Source of the DNA: Candidatus Brevundimonas phytovorans
GTDB lineage: Bacteria; Pseudomonadota; Alphaproteobacteria; Caulobacterales; Caulobacteraceae
DNA: 64,000 nt
Reading direction: 5' to 3'
NCBI GenBank assembly: GCA_029203145.1
Contig: CP119309.1
Coordinates: 2,753,001 to 2,817,000 of the forward strand
Part shown: in pieces, positions 56,892-64,000 of the stretch
Numbering within the stretch: position 1 is the stretch's first letter
Layout of the letters: the number at the start of each line of letters is the position of its first letter
Notes under the pieces: model-generated
What the model was told of the DNA's origin: nothing
What the model saw: the letters and a program-made list of their open reading frames with translations, nothing else
The model's database searches: none
Program-made: the position numbers and the translations under genes

Positions 56892-58171
56892 CCGCTTCCG
56901 CCCCGCGCCGGGTCGCCATTCTCGGCGGCAATCGCATTCCCTTCGCGCGGTCGAACACCGCCTATGCCGAGGCCTCCAATCAGGAGATGCTGACGGCGGC
57001 GCTGCAAGGTCTGGCCGACCGCTACGACCTGCACGGCCTGCGGCTGGGCGAGGTGTCGGCGGGGGCGGTGCTGAAGCTGTCGCGCGACATCGCCCTGACG
57101 CGCGAGAGCCTGCTGGACACCACCATCGGCCACGACACCCCGACCTATGACGTGACCCAGGCCTGCGGCACCGGGCTGGAGGCGGCCATTCTGGTGGCCA
57201 ACAAGATCGCCCTGGGTCAGATCGAGGTCGGGATCGCCGGCGGGGTGGACACCACCTCGGACGCGCCGATCGGGCTCAATGAAAGGTTCCGCAAGGCCCT
57301 GCTGGCGGCCAACCGCGAGAAGACCAATAGCGGGCGGATCAAGGCCCTGCTGGGGGCAGGGCTGACCGCCCCCTTCAAGCCCGAGCCGCCGCGCAACGCC
57401 GAGCCGCGCACCGGCCTGTCGATGGGCGAAAGCTGCGAGCAGATGGCCAAGCGCTGGGCCATCCCGCGCGAGGATCAGGACGCTTTAGCCGTCGCCAGCC
57501 ACCGCAACGCCGCCGCCGCCTGGGAGGCCGGCCTGTTCGACGATCTGGTGACGCCCTTCCGGGGGCTGAAGCGCGACAACAACCTGAGGCCCGACATCGA
57601 CCCGGCGAAACTGGCGACCATGAAGCCGGTGTTCGACCGCGCCAACGGCACGCTGACGGCGGCCAATTCGACGCCGCTGACCGACGGGGCCTCGACCGTG
57701 CTGCTGGCCAGCGAGGACTGGGCCAGGGCGCGCGGCCTGCCGGTTCTGGCCTACCTGCGCACCGGCGAGACGGCGGCGGTGGACTTTGTGAAGGGCGACG
57801 AGGGGTTGCTGATGGCCCCCGCCTACGCCGTGCCGCGGATGCTGGCCAAACTCGGTCTGACGCTTCAGGAATTCGACCTCTACGAAATCCACGAAGCCTT
57901 CGCCGCCCAGGTCCTGTGCACCCTGAAGGCGTGGCAGGACGAGGACTACGCCCGCACCCGTCTGGGGCTGGAGCGGGCGCCGGGGGCTATCGACATGAGC
58001 CGGCTGAACGTCAACGGCGGCTCGCTGGCGGCGGGGCATCCGTTCGCGGCGACCGGCGGGCGCATCCTGGCCAATCTGGCGACCATGATCGACCGGCGCG
58101 GCGGCGGGCGCGGTCTGATCTCCATCTGCGCGGCGGGCGGTCAGGGCGTGGTGGCGGTGGTGGAGAAATGA
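56885..58171 (+). CDS. Acetyl-CoA C-acyltransferase (FadI-like thiolase)
   Basis: A 428-residue thiolase that cleaves 3-ketoacyl-CoA. The nucleophilic Cys94 lies in TYDVTQACGTGLEAA; the FadI-type HEAFA motif is in YEIHEAFAAQVL (about residues 334-345), catalytic His in NVNGGSLAAGHPFAATGGR and the second Cys in CAAGGQGVVAV. HEAFA in place of NEAFA favours the FadI/trifunctional-protein beta subgroup. It overlaps the MaoC gene and fadD. Confidence 0.93.
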   Translation: MLTASAPRRVAILGGNRIPFARSNTAYAEASNQEMLTAALQGLADRYDLHGLRLGEVSAGAVLKLSRDIALTRESLLDTTIGHDTPTYDVTQACGTGLEAAILVANKIALGQIEVGIAGGVDTTSDAPIGLNERFRKALLAANREKTNSGRIKALLGAGLTAPFKPEPPRNAEPRTGLSMGESCEQMAKRWAIPREDQDALAVASHRNAAAAWEAGLFDDLVTPFRGLKRDNNLRPDIDPAKLATMKPVFDRANGTLTAANSTPLTDGASTVLLASEDWARARGLPVLAYLRTGETAAVDFVKGDEGLLMAPAYAVPRMLAKLGLTLQEFDLYEIHEAFAAQVLCTLKAWQDEDYARTRLGLERAPGAIDMSRLNVNGGSLAAGHPFAATGGRILANLATMIDRRGGGRGLISICAAGGQGVVAVVEK

Positions 58172-59919
58172 GCGATCTGGCCGTCGAAAACGCCGTCGCC
58201 TCCGCCGAGATGGACCGGCTGTGGGACGCGCGGTTCTGGACCGCCCATTACCGCGCCGGCGTCCCGGCCTGCATCGAGGACGAGCTGGCGCGCTGGACCT
58301 CGGTGCCGCAGATGTTCGAGGCGGACTCGCGCCGCTTCGCCGAGCGGCCCGGCTATGTCAGCCTCGGCACGGCCCTGACCTATGGTCAGGTGCTGACGGC
58401 GGCCAAGGCCTTTGGGGCCTGGCTGCAATCGGCGGGGATCCAGCCCGGCGACCGGGTGGCGCTGATGATGCCCAACAGCCTGCAGTATCCGACGGCCCTG
58501 TTCGGGGTGCTGTTCGCCGGCGCGGTGGTGGTCAACGTCAACCCGCTCTACACGCCGCGCGAACTGCATCACCAGCTGAAGGACAGCGGCGCGACGGCCA
58601 TCGTGGTGATGGACATGTTCGCCCGCACGCTGGAGCAGGCGCAGCAAGGGACCCAGGTTCGCCACGTCGTCGTCACGGCGATGGGCGACATGATGCCGGG
58701 CCTGAAGGGCGTCGCCGTCAGCGCCATGATGCGCCATGTGCAGAAGCTGGTTCCGGCCTACCGCCTGCCGGGCGCGCATCGCTGGACCGCCATGATGCGG
58801 CGCGCCCGGCGGCTGACCTTGAAGCCGGTCGAGACGAAGCCGGAAGACGTGGCCTTCCTGCAATATACCGGGGGCACGTCGGGGGTGGCCAAGGGGGCCA
58901 TGCTGACCCACCGCAACATCCTGGCCAATACCTTGCAGGGCCGCGCCTGGGTGCTGGATCAGATCGATCAGGGCGAGGTCGTCGGCAACGTCACCATGCT
59001 GCCGCTCTATCATATCTTCTCCCTGACGGCGAACCTGATGATGTTCACCGGGGCGGGGGGCAGGAACATCCTGATCGCCAATCCGCGCGATTCAAAACGG
59101 GTGGAATGGATCCTGAGGAAGGAACGCTTCGTCGGCATGACGGGGCTGAACACCCTGTTTTCCAGCCTGCTGAAGACCGAGGCCTTTCGCCATCGCGACT
59201 TCTCGGACCTGAAGCTGACCATCGCCGGGGGCATGGCGACGCAGAAGGTGGTGGCCGAGGAATGGGAGGCGGTGACGGGCGCGCCTCTGGTCGACGGCTA
59301 CGGCCTGACGGAGACCTCGCCGGTGGTCTGTATCGGCCGGGTCGATCTGGCCAACCCCGAGACCATGGGCTTTGACGGCACCGTCGGCCTGCCTGTGCCC
59401 TCGACCGAGGTGCGGATGCGCCGCGAGGACGGCAACTGGGCCGGGATCGACGAGCCGGGCGAGCTGTGCGTGCGCGGGCCGCAGGTCATGCTGGGCTACT
59501 GGCAGAGGCCAGACGAGACGGCCAAGGCCATCTCGGCGGACGGCTGGCTGGCCACCGGCGACGTCGGCGTGATGCAGGCCAATGGCCGGGTGCGGCTGGT
59601 GGACCGGATCAAGGACATGATCCTGGTCTCGGGCTTCAACGTCTATCCGGGCGAGATCGAGGACGTGGTGGCGTCTCATCCTCTGGTCGAGGAGGTGGCG
59701 GCGGTCGGGGTGCCCGATCCGGTGCAGGGCGAGCGGATCAAGATCGTGGTCGTGCCGCGCTCGCCCGATCTGACGGCGGACATGCTGATCGCCCACTGCC
59801 GGGGGCAGCTGACCGCCTACAAGACGCCGCGTCTGGTCGAGTTCAGGGCCGAGCCCCTGCCCAAGACGCCGGTGGGCAAGGTGCTGCGGCGCGAGTTGCG
59901 AGATCCGGCGGCGCCCTAG
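58168..59919 (+). CDS. fadD: Long-chain fatty-acid-CoA ligase
   Basis: A 583-residue adenylate-forming enzyme that activates fatty acids with CoA before the steps coded upstream. Seen: the P-loop-like motif YTGGTSGVAKGAMLTH (about residues 232-247), the adenylate motif GYGLTETSPVVC (about 377-388), LATGDVGVM and RIKDMILVSGFNVYPGEIED with the C-terminal LPKTPVGKVLRREL catalytic Lys. The ATG at 58168 overlaps the thiolase stop. It ends with its stop codon interlocked with the convergent hydrolase stop (CTAG). Confidence 0.94.
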   Translation: MSDLAVENAVASAEMDRLWDARFWTAHYRAGVPACIEDELARWTSVPQMFEADSRRFAERPGYVSLGTALTYGQVLTAAKAFGAWLQSAGIQPGDRVALMMPNSLQYPTALFGVLFAGAVVVNVNPLYTPRELHHQLKDSGATAIVVMDMFARTLEQAQQGTQVRHVVVTAMGDMMPGLKGVAVSAMMRHVQKLVPAYRLPGAHRWTAMMRRARRLTLKPVETKPEDVAFLQYTGGTSGVAKGAMLTHRNILANTLQGRAWVLDQIDQGEVVGNVTMLPLYHIFSLTANLMMFTGAGGRNILIANPRDSKRVEWILRKERFVGMTGLNTLFSSLLKTEAFRHRDFSDLKLTIAGGMATQKVVAEEWEAVTGAPLVDGYGLTETSPVVCIGRVDLANPETMGFDGTVGLPVPSTEVRMRREDGNWAGIDEPGELCVRGPQVMLGYWQRPDETAKAISADGWLATGDVGVMQANGRVRLVDRIKDMILVSGFNVYPGEIEDVVASHPLVEEVAAVGVPDPVQGERIKIVVVPRSPDLTADMLIAHCRGQLTAYKTPRLVEFRAEPLPKTPVGKVLRRELRDPAAP

Positions 59920-60872
59920 CGCCCGGCGGCGCAGGGATAGGGGGCGGAACAGCTCAGGAAGCGCTCGACCGCCGCCTGGAAGCGGCGCGGCTGGTCGATC
60001 ATGACCATGTGCTCGGCCCCTTCGATGCGCTCGAAGGCGGCGGGGGTGCGCAAGGAGCGGAAACCGGCGCGGAACAGGCCGTCGATCTGGCTGCGCGGGC
60101 TACGGTCGTCGGCGCTCCAGCCATAGACCACCGTGACAGGGGCCGTGATCGCCGGCAGGCGCGCCCGCAGGTCCACCGTCATCACCTCATACAGACCCTG
60201 GGCCAGGGTGCGACGGTCGCCGCCTTGCCAGCCTAGGGTGTTGAACAGGCTGTCGGCGGCGCCGCCCATATCGGCGCCCATGGCCCCGGCCTGGGTCTTG
60301 AAGGCCTCGTCGCCGAACAGCAGCAGCCCCTGATAGGCCAGACGCGCCAGGGGTTCGACATCCCCCGCCGTCGCGCCCGCGCTGATCAGCGAGGGGAAGA
60401 AGGGCGAGGCGTCCACCACCATGACCCGGCCCACGCGCGGCCCGGCGTCGGCGGCGACCCGCAGGGCGATCTGCCCCCCCATCGAATGGCCGATGACCGC
60501 AGGTCGCTCCAGCCCTTTTTCCGCGATGTAGCGCCGGATTTCCGCCGCCGCCGGTCCGCCGACCAGACCCTCGGCGTTGCCGCCTGGCGCCAGTTCGCCA
60601 AACCCGCGCACCGTGACCAGATGCAGGCGATAGCGCCCCTCCAGCGCCTCGGCGGTCCGCGCCCAGACGGCCGAAGTCGAGGCCAGGCCGGGGATCAGGA
60701 TGACGTCAGGCCCCGCCCCCCGCGTCTCGACCAGGATGCGGTCCGAGGCGAAGGCCGCGGCGCGCGCGGCGACGGGCGCGCCGCTGACTCCGGCGCCGCT
60801 GGCCCCTCCCGCCCAGACCGCCGTCGCCGGAAGGCTGAGGACGGTCGCGAGGATCAACAGAAATCGTCTCAT
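59916..60872 (-). CDS. Secreted alpha/beta hydrolase
   Basis: A 318-residue alpha/beta hydrolase with a signal peptide (about residues 1-22, ending VWAGG). VILIPGLASTSAVW (about 54-67) is the oxyanion strand and GHSMGGQIALRVA (about 128-140) the nucleophile elbow; VVYGWSADD carries the likely acid and IEGAEHMVMID the His. Esterase/lipase or peptidase-like activity; substrate unknown. The last four bases overlap the fadD stop. It diverges from the secreted unknown at 60975. Confidence 0.85.
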   Translation of the reverse strand: MRRFLLILATVLSLPATAVWAGGASGAGVSGAPVAARAAAFASDRILVETRGAGPDVILIPGLASTSAVWARTAEALEGRYRLHLVTVRGFGELAPGGNAEGLVGGPAAAEIRRYIAEKGLERPAVIGHSMGGQIALRVAADAGPRVGRVMVVDASPFFPSLISAGATAGDVEPLARLAYQGLLLFGDEAFKTQAGAMGADMGGAADSLFNTLGWQGGDRRTLAQGLYEVMTVDLRARLPAITAPVTVVYGWSADDRSPRSQIDGLFRAGFRSLRTPAAFERIEGAEHMVMIDQPRRFQAAVERFLSCSAPYPCAAGR

Positions 60873-60974
60873 GATGCGAGCCTAGGTACGGATAACGACA
60901 ATTCCTCGGCAAACAGCCCCCGTTGAATTTTTCCTCGCGCGGGTGTGAACTCCGCCCATCCTGGGGAGGAAGAC

Positions 60975-61418
60975 ATGAACTATCCTGCTGCTGTATCGGC
61001 CCTTCTGGTCGCGTCCGCGCTGACCTGCGGCGTCGCCGCCGCTGAGGAATGGAACCCGGTCTCGTCCAGCGCGCGTTACGCCTATCTCGCCGACGTCGCC
61101 AGCCTCGCCGTCGTCAACGACGAAACCGCCATCAATGTCGCTCGCGTGCCGGTTCAGGGCGCGGCCGGAAACTACAGCCACAAGGTCGACGCCTATGTCT
61201 TCCGCTGCGCCGCCGGTCAGGCCCGCATCGTTCAGGAGACCGAGTTCGGCGCCGACGGCGCGGTCTCCGACCGCTTCCCCGACCCGGACGCCGCATGGGA
61301 CGATATTCCGCCCGACAGCCTGATCGCCTACGTCAAGGCCATCGCCTGCGACGGCCTGCGCGCGGCGGACAGCCAGCCCCCGTCGATCCAGGCGTTCATC
61401 GACGGCGGGCGCAAGTAG
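60975..61418 (+). CDS. Secreted protein of unknown function
   Basis: A 147-residue protein with a signal peptide (about residues 1-23, ending GVAAAEE). The mature part has several Cys (YVFRCAAGQ, AIACDG) and an acidic character. GGGAGGAAG lies just before the ATG, a strong ribosome site; the frame starts ten codons earlier without one. I do not recognise a family. It is followed by the gyrB terminator and stands alone. Confidence 0.75.
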   Translation: MNYPAAVSALLVASALTCGVAAAEEWNPVSSSARYAYLADVASLAVVNDETAINVARVPVQGAAGNYSHKVDAYVFRCAAGQARIVQETEFGADGAVSDRFPDPDAAWDDIPPDSLIAYVKAIACDGLRAADSQPPSIQAFIDGGRK

Positions 61419-61431
61419 GGCCTCACCCATG

Positions 61432-61461
61432 AAAAAGGCCGGGCGCCCGCAGCGCCCGGCC
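61432..61461 (-). terminator. Terminator of gyrB
   Basis: A perfect 10-bp stem GGCCGGGCGC (61437-61446) with GCGCCCGGCC (61452-61461) and a 5-base loop; on the minus strand it is followed by TTTTTC. It lies 27 bases after the gyrB stop (61488), between gyrB and the convergent secreted-protein gene. Confidence 0.88.
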
Positions 61462-61487
61462 CTTGTCGATCCTTCCCGGATCGGCCG

Positions 61488-63926
61488 TCAGACGTCGACA
61501 GCGGCGTCCAGGGCGTTTTCCTGGATGAACTCGCGGCGGGGCTCCACCACGTCGCCCATCAGCTTGGCGAACAGGTCGTCGGCGTCGTCGCCGTGTTCGA
61601 CCTTGACCTGCAACAGGGTGCGGGCGTTGACGTCCAGCGTCGTCTCCCACAGCTGTTCCGGGTTCATCTCGCCCAGACCCTTGTAGCGCTGGATGGCCAT
61701 GCCCTTCTTGCCCGCGTCCAGCACGGCGGCCAGCAGGTCCAGAGGCCCGCGGATCGTCGTCGACTTGTCCTTGCGGCGATAGACGCCCGGCTGATCGAAC
61801 AGACCTTCGAAGGCGGCGGCGCGTTCGGCCAGACGGCGGGCGTCCAGCGAACGCCCCAGTTGTTCGTCGAGCACGATGGTCTCGGTCACGGCGCGACGGA
61901 CGCGGCTGAAGAGGACCCCGCCCTGTTCGGCGCGGCCGCCCGACCAGGGGCCGTCGCCTTCCTCGGCGTAGAGGTTCAGACGCGTCGCGGCGCTGGCGGC
62001 GCGCGTCTCCAGTTCGCCCGCGCTCTCGGTGAACAGACCGGCCAGGGCCCCCTGCTCGATGGCGAAGGCAGGCGCCCGCGCGGCCAGACGATCGACCAGG
62101 GCCTTGAAGGCCTTGGCTTCGCGGACCAGGGCCTGCAGGTCCAGACCCATGCGGCGCTCGCCGCCCGACAGGTCCAGCTCGGCGTCGGCGCAGCCTTCCT
62201 CGATCAGGTAGGAGTCCATCTCCGCCTGATCCTTGACGTAGCGGTGCTGCTTGCCCTTCGACACCTTATAGAGCGGGGGCTGGGCGATGTAGACGTGGCC
62301 GCGTTCGATCAGCTCCGGCATCTGACGATAGAAGAAGGTCAGCAGCAGGGTGCGGATGTGGGCGCCGTCGACGTCGGCGTCGGCCATCAGGATGATCTTG
62401 TGATAGCGCAGCTTGTCGGCGTTGAAATCATCGCGGCCGATGCCCGTGCCGAGCGCCAGGATCAGGGTGCCGATCAGTTCCGACGACAGCATCCGGTCAA
62501 AGCGCGCGCGTTCGACGTTCAGAATCTTGCCGCGCAGGGGCAGGACGGCCTGGTTCTCGCGGTTGCGCGCCTGCTTGGCCGAGCCGCCAGCGGAATCGCC
62601 CTCGACGATGAACAGTTCGGACTTGGCCGGATCGCGTTCCTGACAGTCGGCCAGCTTGCCGGGCAGGCTCGAGATCTCCAGCGCCGACTTGCGCCGCGTC
62701 AGGTCGCGCGCCTTGCGGGCGGCTTCGCGCGCCGACGCCGCTTCGATGATCTTCGAGACCACCATCTTGGCCTCGACCGGATGTTCCTCGAACCACTGCG
62801 ACAGGCCCTCGGAGCAGAGGTTTTCGACCGCCGGGCGCACCTCGGACGAGACCAGCTTGTCCTTGGTCTGCGAACTGAACTTGGGGTCCGGCACCTTGAC
62901 CGACAGGACGCAGGTCAGGCCTTCGCGGGCGTCCTCGCCGGTCGGCGCGACCTTCTCCTTCTTGGCCAGGCCCGAGCTCTCGATATAGCTGCCCATGACG
63001 CGGGTCAGCGAGGTGCGGAAGGCCGAAAGGTGCGTGCCCCCATCCCGCTGCGGGATGTTGTTGGTGAAGCACAGCATGGTCTCGTGGTAGCTGTCGTTCC
63101 ACCACAGGGCCAGGTCCAGCTCGATGCCGTCCTTCTGGCCGCGAATGACGATGACGTCCTTCAGGATCGGGGTCTTGGACTTGTCGAGGTGGCGCACGAA
63201 GGCTTCGACCCCGCCCTCATAGTGCAGCATGATCTCGACCGGCTCGGCGCCCCGATGGTCGGCCAGCTTGATGACCACGCCCGAGTTCAGGAAGGCCAGC
63301 TCGCGCAGGCGGTGCTCCAGCGTCTTCAGGTCGAAGTCGATGTGGCTGAAGGTCGTGACCGACGGATAGAAGGTGACTTCGGTGCCGCTCAGCGGCTGCC
63401 CGGCCTTTTCGCCCTCGGTGCGGATCGGGGCGTCGCCGGTGATCACCAGGGACTTGACCGTGTCGCCGCGCTCGAAGCGCATCTGATGCGCCTTGCCGTC
63501 GCGATAGATCTTCAGCTCCAGCCAGTCGGACAGGGCGTTGACCACGGACACGCCCACGCCGTGCAGACCGCCCGACACCTTGTAGGAGTTCTGGTCGAAC
63601 TTACCGCCGGCGTGCAGCTGGGTCATGATGACCTCGGCCGCCGAGACGCCCTCTTCCTCGTGGATGCCCGTCGGAATGCCGCGCCCGTTGTCAGTCACGG
63701 TGACGCTGCCGTCCTCGTTCAGGATGACCTGGACCAGGTCGGCGTGACCAGCCAGGGCCTCGTCGATGGCGTTGTCGACCACCTCATAGACCATGTGGTG
63801 CAGGCCGGAGCCGTCGTCGGTGTCGCCGATATACATGCCAGGGCGCTTGCGCACCGCGTCCAGGCCTTTGAGAACCTTGATGGAATCAGCGCCGTATTCC
63901 GGCGAGGCGTCAGTCTGGTCGGTCAT
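61488..63926 (-). CDS. gyrB: DNA gyrase subunit B
   Basis: An 812-residue type IIA topoisomerase ATPase subunit, which with GyrA supercoils DNA. Seen in order: the GHKL ATPase domain (EVVDNAIDEALAGHAD and the SGGLHGVGVSVVNALS lid), the transducer, the TOPRIM domain (EGDSAGGSAKQARNRE and ILMADADVDGAHIRTLLL) and the C-terminal domain (QRYKGLGEMNPEQLWETT). Length is typical of alphaproteobacterial GyrB. The ATG at 63926 fits the family N terminus; 74 bases upstream to the window end show no further gene. Confidence 0.97.
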   Translation of the reverse strand: MTDQTDASPEYGADSIKVLKGLDAVRKRPGMYIGDTDDGSGLHHMVYEVVDNAIDEALAGHADLVQVILNEDGSVTVTDNGRGIPTGIHEEEGVSAAEVIMTQLHAGGKFDQNSYKVSGGLHGVGVSVVNALSDWLELKIYRDGKAHQMRFERGDTVKSLVITGDAPIRTEGEKAGQPLSGTEVTFYPSVTTFSHIDFDLKTLEHRLRELAFLNSGVVIKLADHRGAEPVEIMLHYEGGVEAFVRHLDKSKTPILKDVIVIRGQKDGIELDLALWWNDSYHETMLCFTNNIPQRDGGTHLSAFRTSLTRVMGSYIESSGLAKKEKVAPTGEDAREGLTCVLSVKVPDPKFSSQTKDKLVSSEVRPAVENLCSEGLSQWFEEHPVEAKMVVSKIIEAASAREAARKARDLTRRKSALEISSLPGKLADCQERDPAKSELFIVEGDSAGGSAKQARNRENQAVLPLRGKILNVERARFDRMLSSELIGTLILALGTGIGRDDFNADKLRYHKIILMADADVDGAHIRTLLLTFFYRQMPELIERGHVYIAQPPLYKVSKGKQHRYVKDQAEMDSYLIEEGCADAELDLSGGERRMGLDLQALVREAKAFKALVDRLAARAPAFAIEQGALAGLFTESAGELETRAASAATRLNLYAEEGDGPWSGGRAEQGGVLFSRVRRAVTETIVLDEQLGRSLDARRLAERAAAFEGLFDQPGVYRRKDKSTTIRGPLDLLAAVLDAGKKGMAIQRYKGLGEMNPEQLWETTLDVNARTLLQVKVEHGDDADDLFAKLMGDVVEPRREFIQENALDAAVDV

Positions 63927-64000
63927 GAAAACGTCGGCTCAGGGTCCGCGAACGGACAGGGAAAAGACGGCGTGCCCGCCGTCCGCGCCAGGTCGCAATT
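63927..64000. other. Region upstream of gyrB
   Basis: The last 74 bases of the window. They should hold the gyrB leader or promoter, but no clear promoter, hairpin or coding sequence is seen. Confidence 0.3.

Noticed and set aside
1..64000. tRNA, rRNA, prophage, transposase and integrase genes
   Set aside because: None seen: no tRNA-like cloverleaf in the intergenic gaps, no rRNA sequence, and no frame with recognisable mobile-element motifs.

Overview
The window is one contiguous stretch of a GC-rich alphaproteobacterial chromosome. The complete pilA-cpaABCDEF-tadBC pilus cluster in the Caulobacter crescentus order, the amgK-murU cell-wall recycling pair, alphaproteobacterial-type AddAB and trpF-trpB-trpA-accD-folC all point to Caulobacteraceae, most likely a Brevundimonas-like organism. 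The genus is an inference from gene content; no rRNA is present. Base composition looks even throughout. I see no prophage, transposase, CRISPR array, tRNA or rRNA.

Layout. 1-5845: the 3' end of dCTP deaminase, then housekeeping and small genes (MFS exporter with a cupin, dapE, a secreted HIU hydrolase, a RidA-like protein, a 47-residue membrane protein, a ferredoxin-like protein, an SRPBCC protein). 5861-15140: a minus-strand Tad/Flp pilus cluster reading pilA, cpaA, cpaB, cpaC, cpaD, cpaE, cpaF, tadB, tadC. 15424-16949: a divergent plus-strand trio (lone secretin N-domain protein and two TadE-like pseudopilins) that probably completes the same machine. 16964-26166: mostly minus-strand metabolic and envelope genes (pabB with a phosphatase, a winged-helix/membrane-protein pair, AMP nucleosidase, an alpha/beta hydrolase, an S9 peptidase).

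26295-36585: a tightly overlapping plus-strand run of acyltransferase, tsaE, amgK, murU, addB and addA, followed by trxA. 36673-40143: S41-like peptidase and recQ on minus. 40384-47670: an RsmC-like methyltransferase, a pseudouridine synthase, then trpF-trpB-(unknown secreted protein)-trpA-accD-folC. 47678-50852 (minus): a TetR regulator, fadH and an NTF2-like protein. 50900-59919 (plus): coq4, a DUF2147 gene and a five-gene fatty-acid degradation operon (fadE, long FabG, MaoC hydratase, thiolase, fadD) whose genes nearly all overlap by a few bases. 59916-63926: a hydrolase, a secreted unknown and gyrB.

The most notable non-coding content is three families of short palindromic repeats. One is a paired inverted element of about 160 bp (also present as a single 54-bp unit). 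Its copy between amgK and murU is flanked by a 9-bp direct repeat that includes the murU start codon, as if the insertion duplicated the start. A second is a 175-bp inverted element between the pseudouridine synthase gene and trpF. The third is a 40-bp palindrome starting GCGCTCAAGCAGCGAG, present in tandem in front of trxA and once behind the AMP nucleosidase gene; a related palindrome lies inside the first codons of the pseudouridine synthase gene. A perfect 8-bp-arm inverted repeat in front of fadH is a strong candidate operator. I found no clearly new multi-gene system; the best leads are these repeats, the stand-alone pilus module and the unknown secreted protein inside the trp genes.
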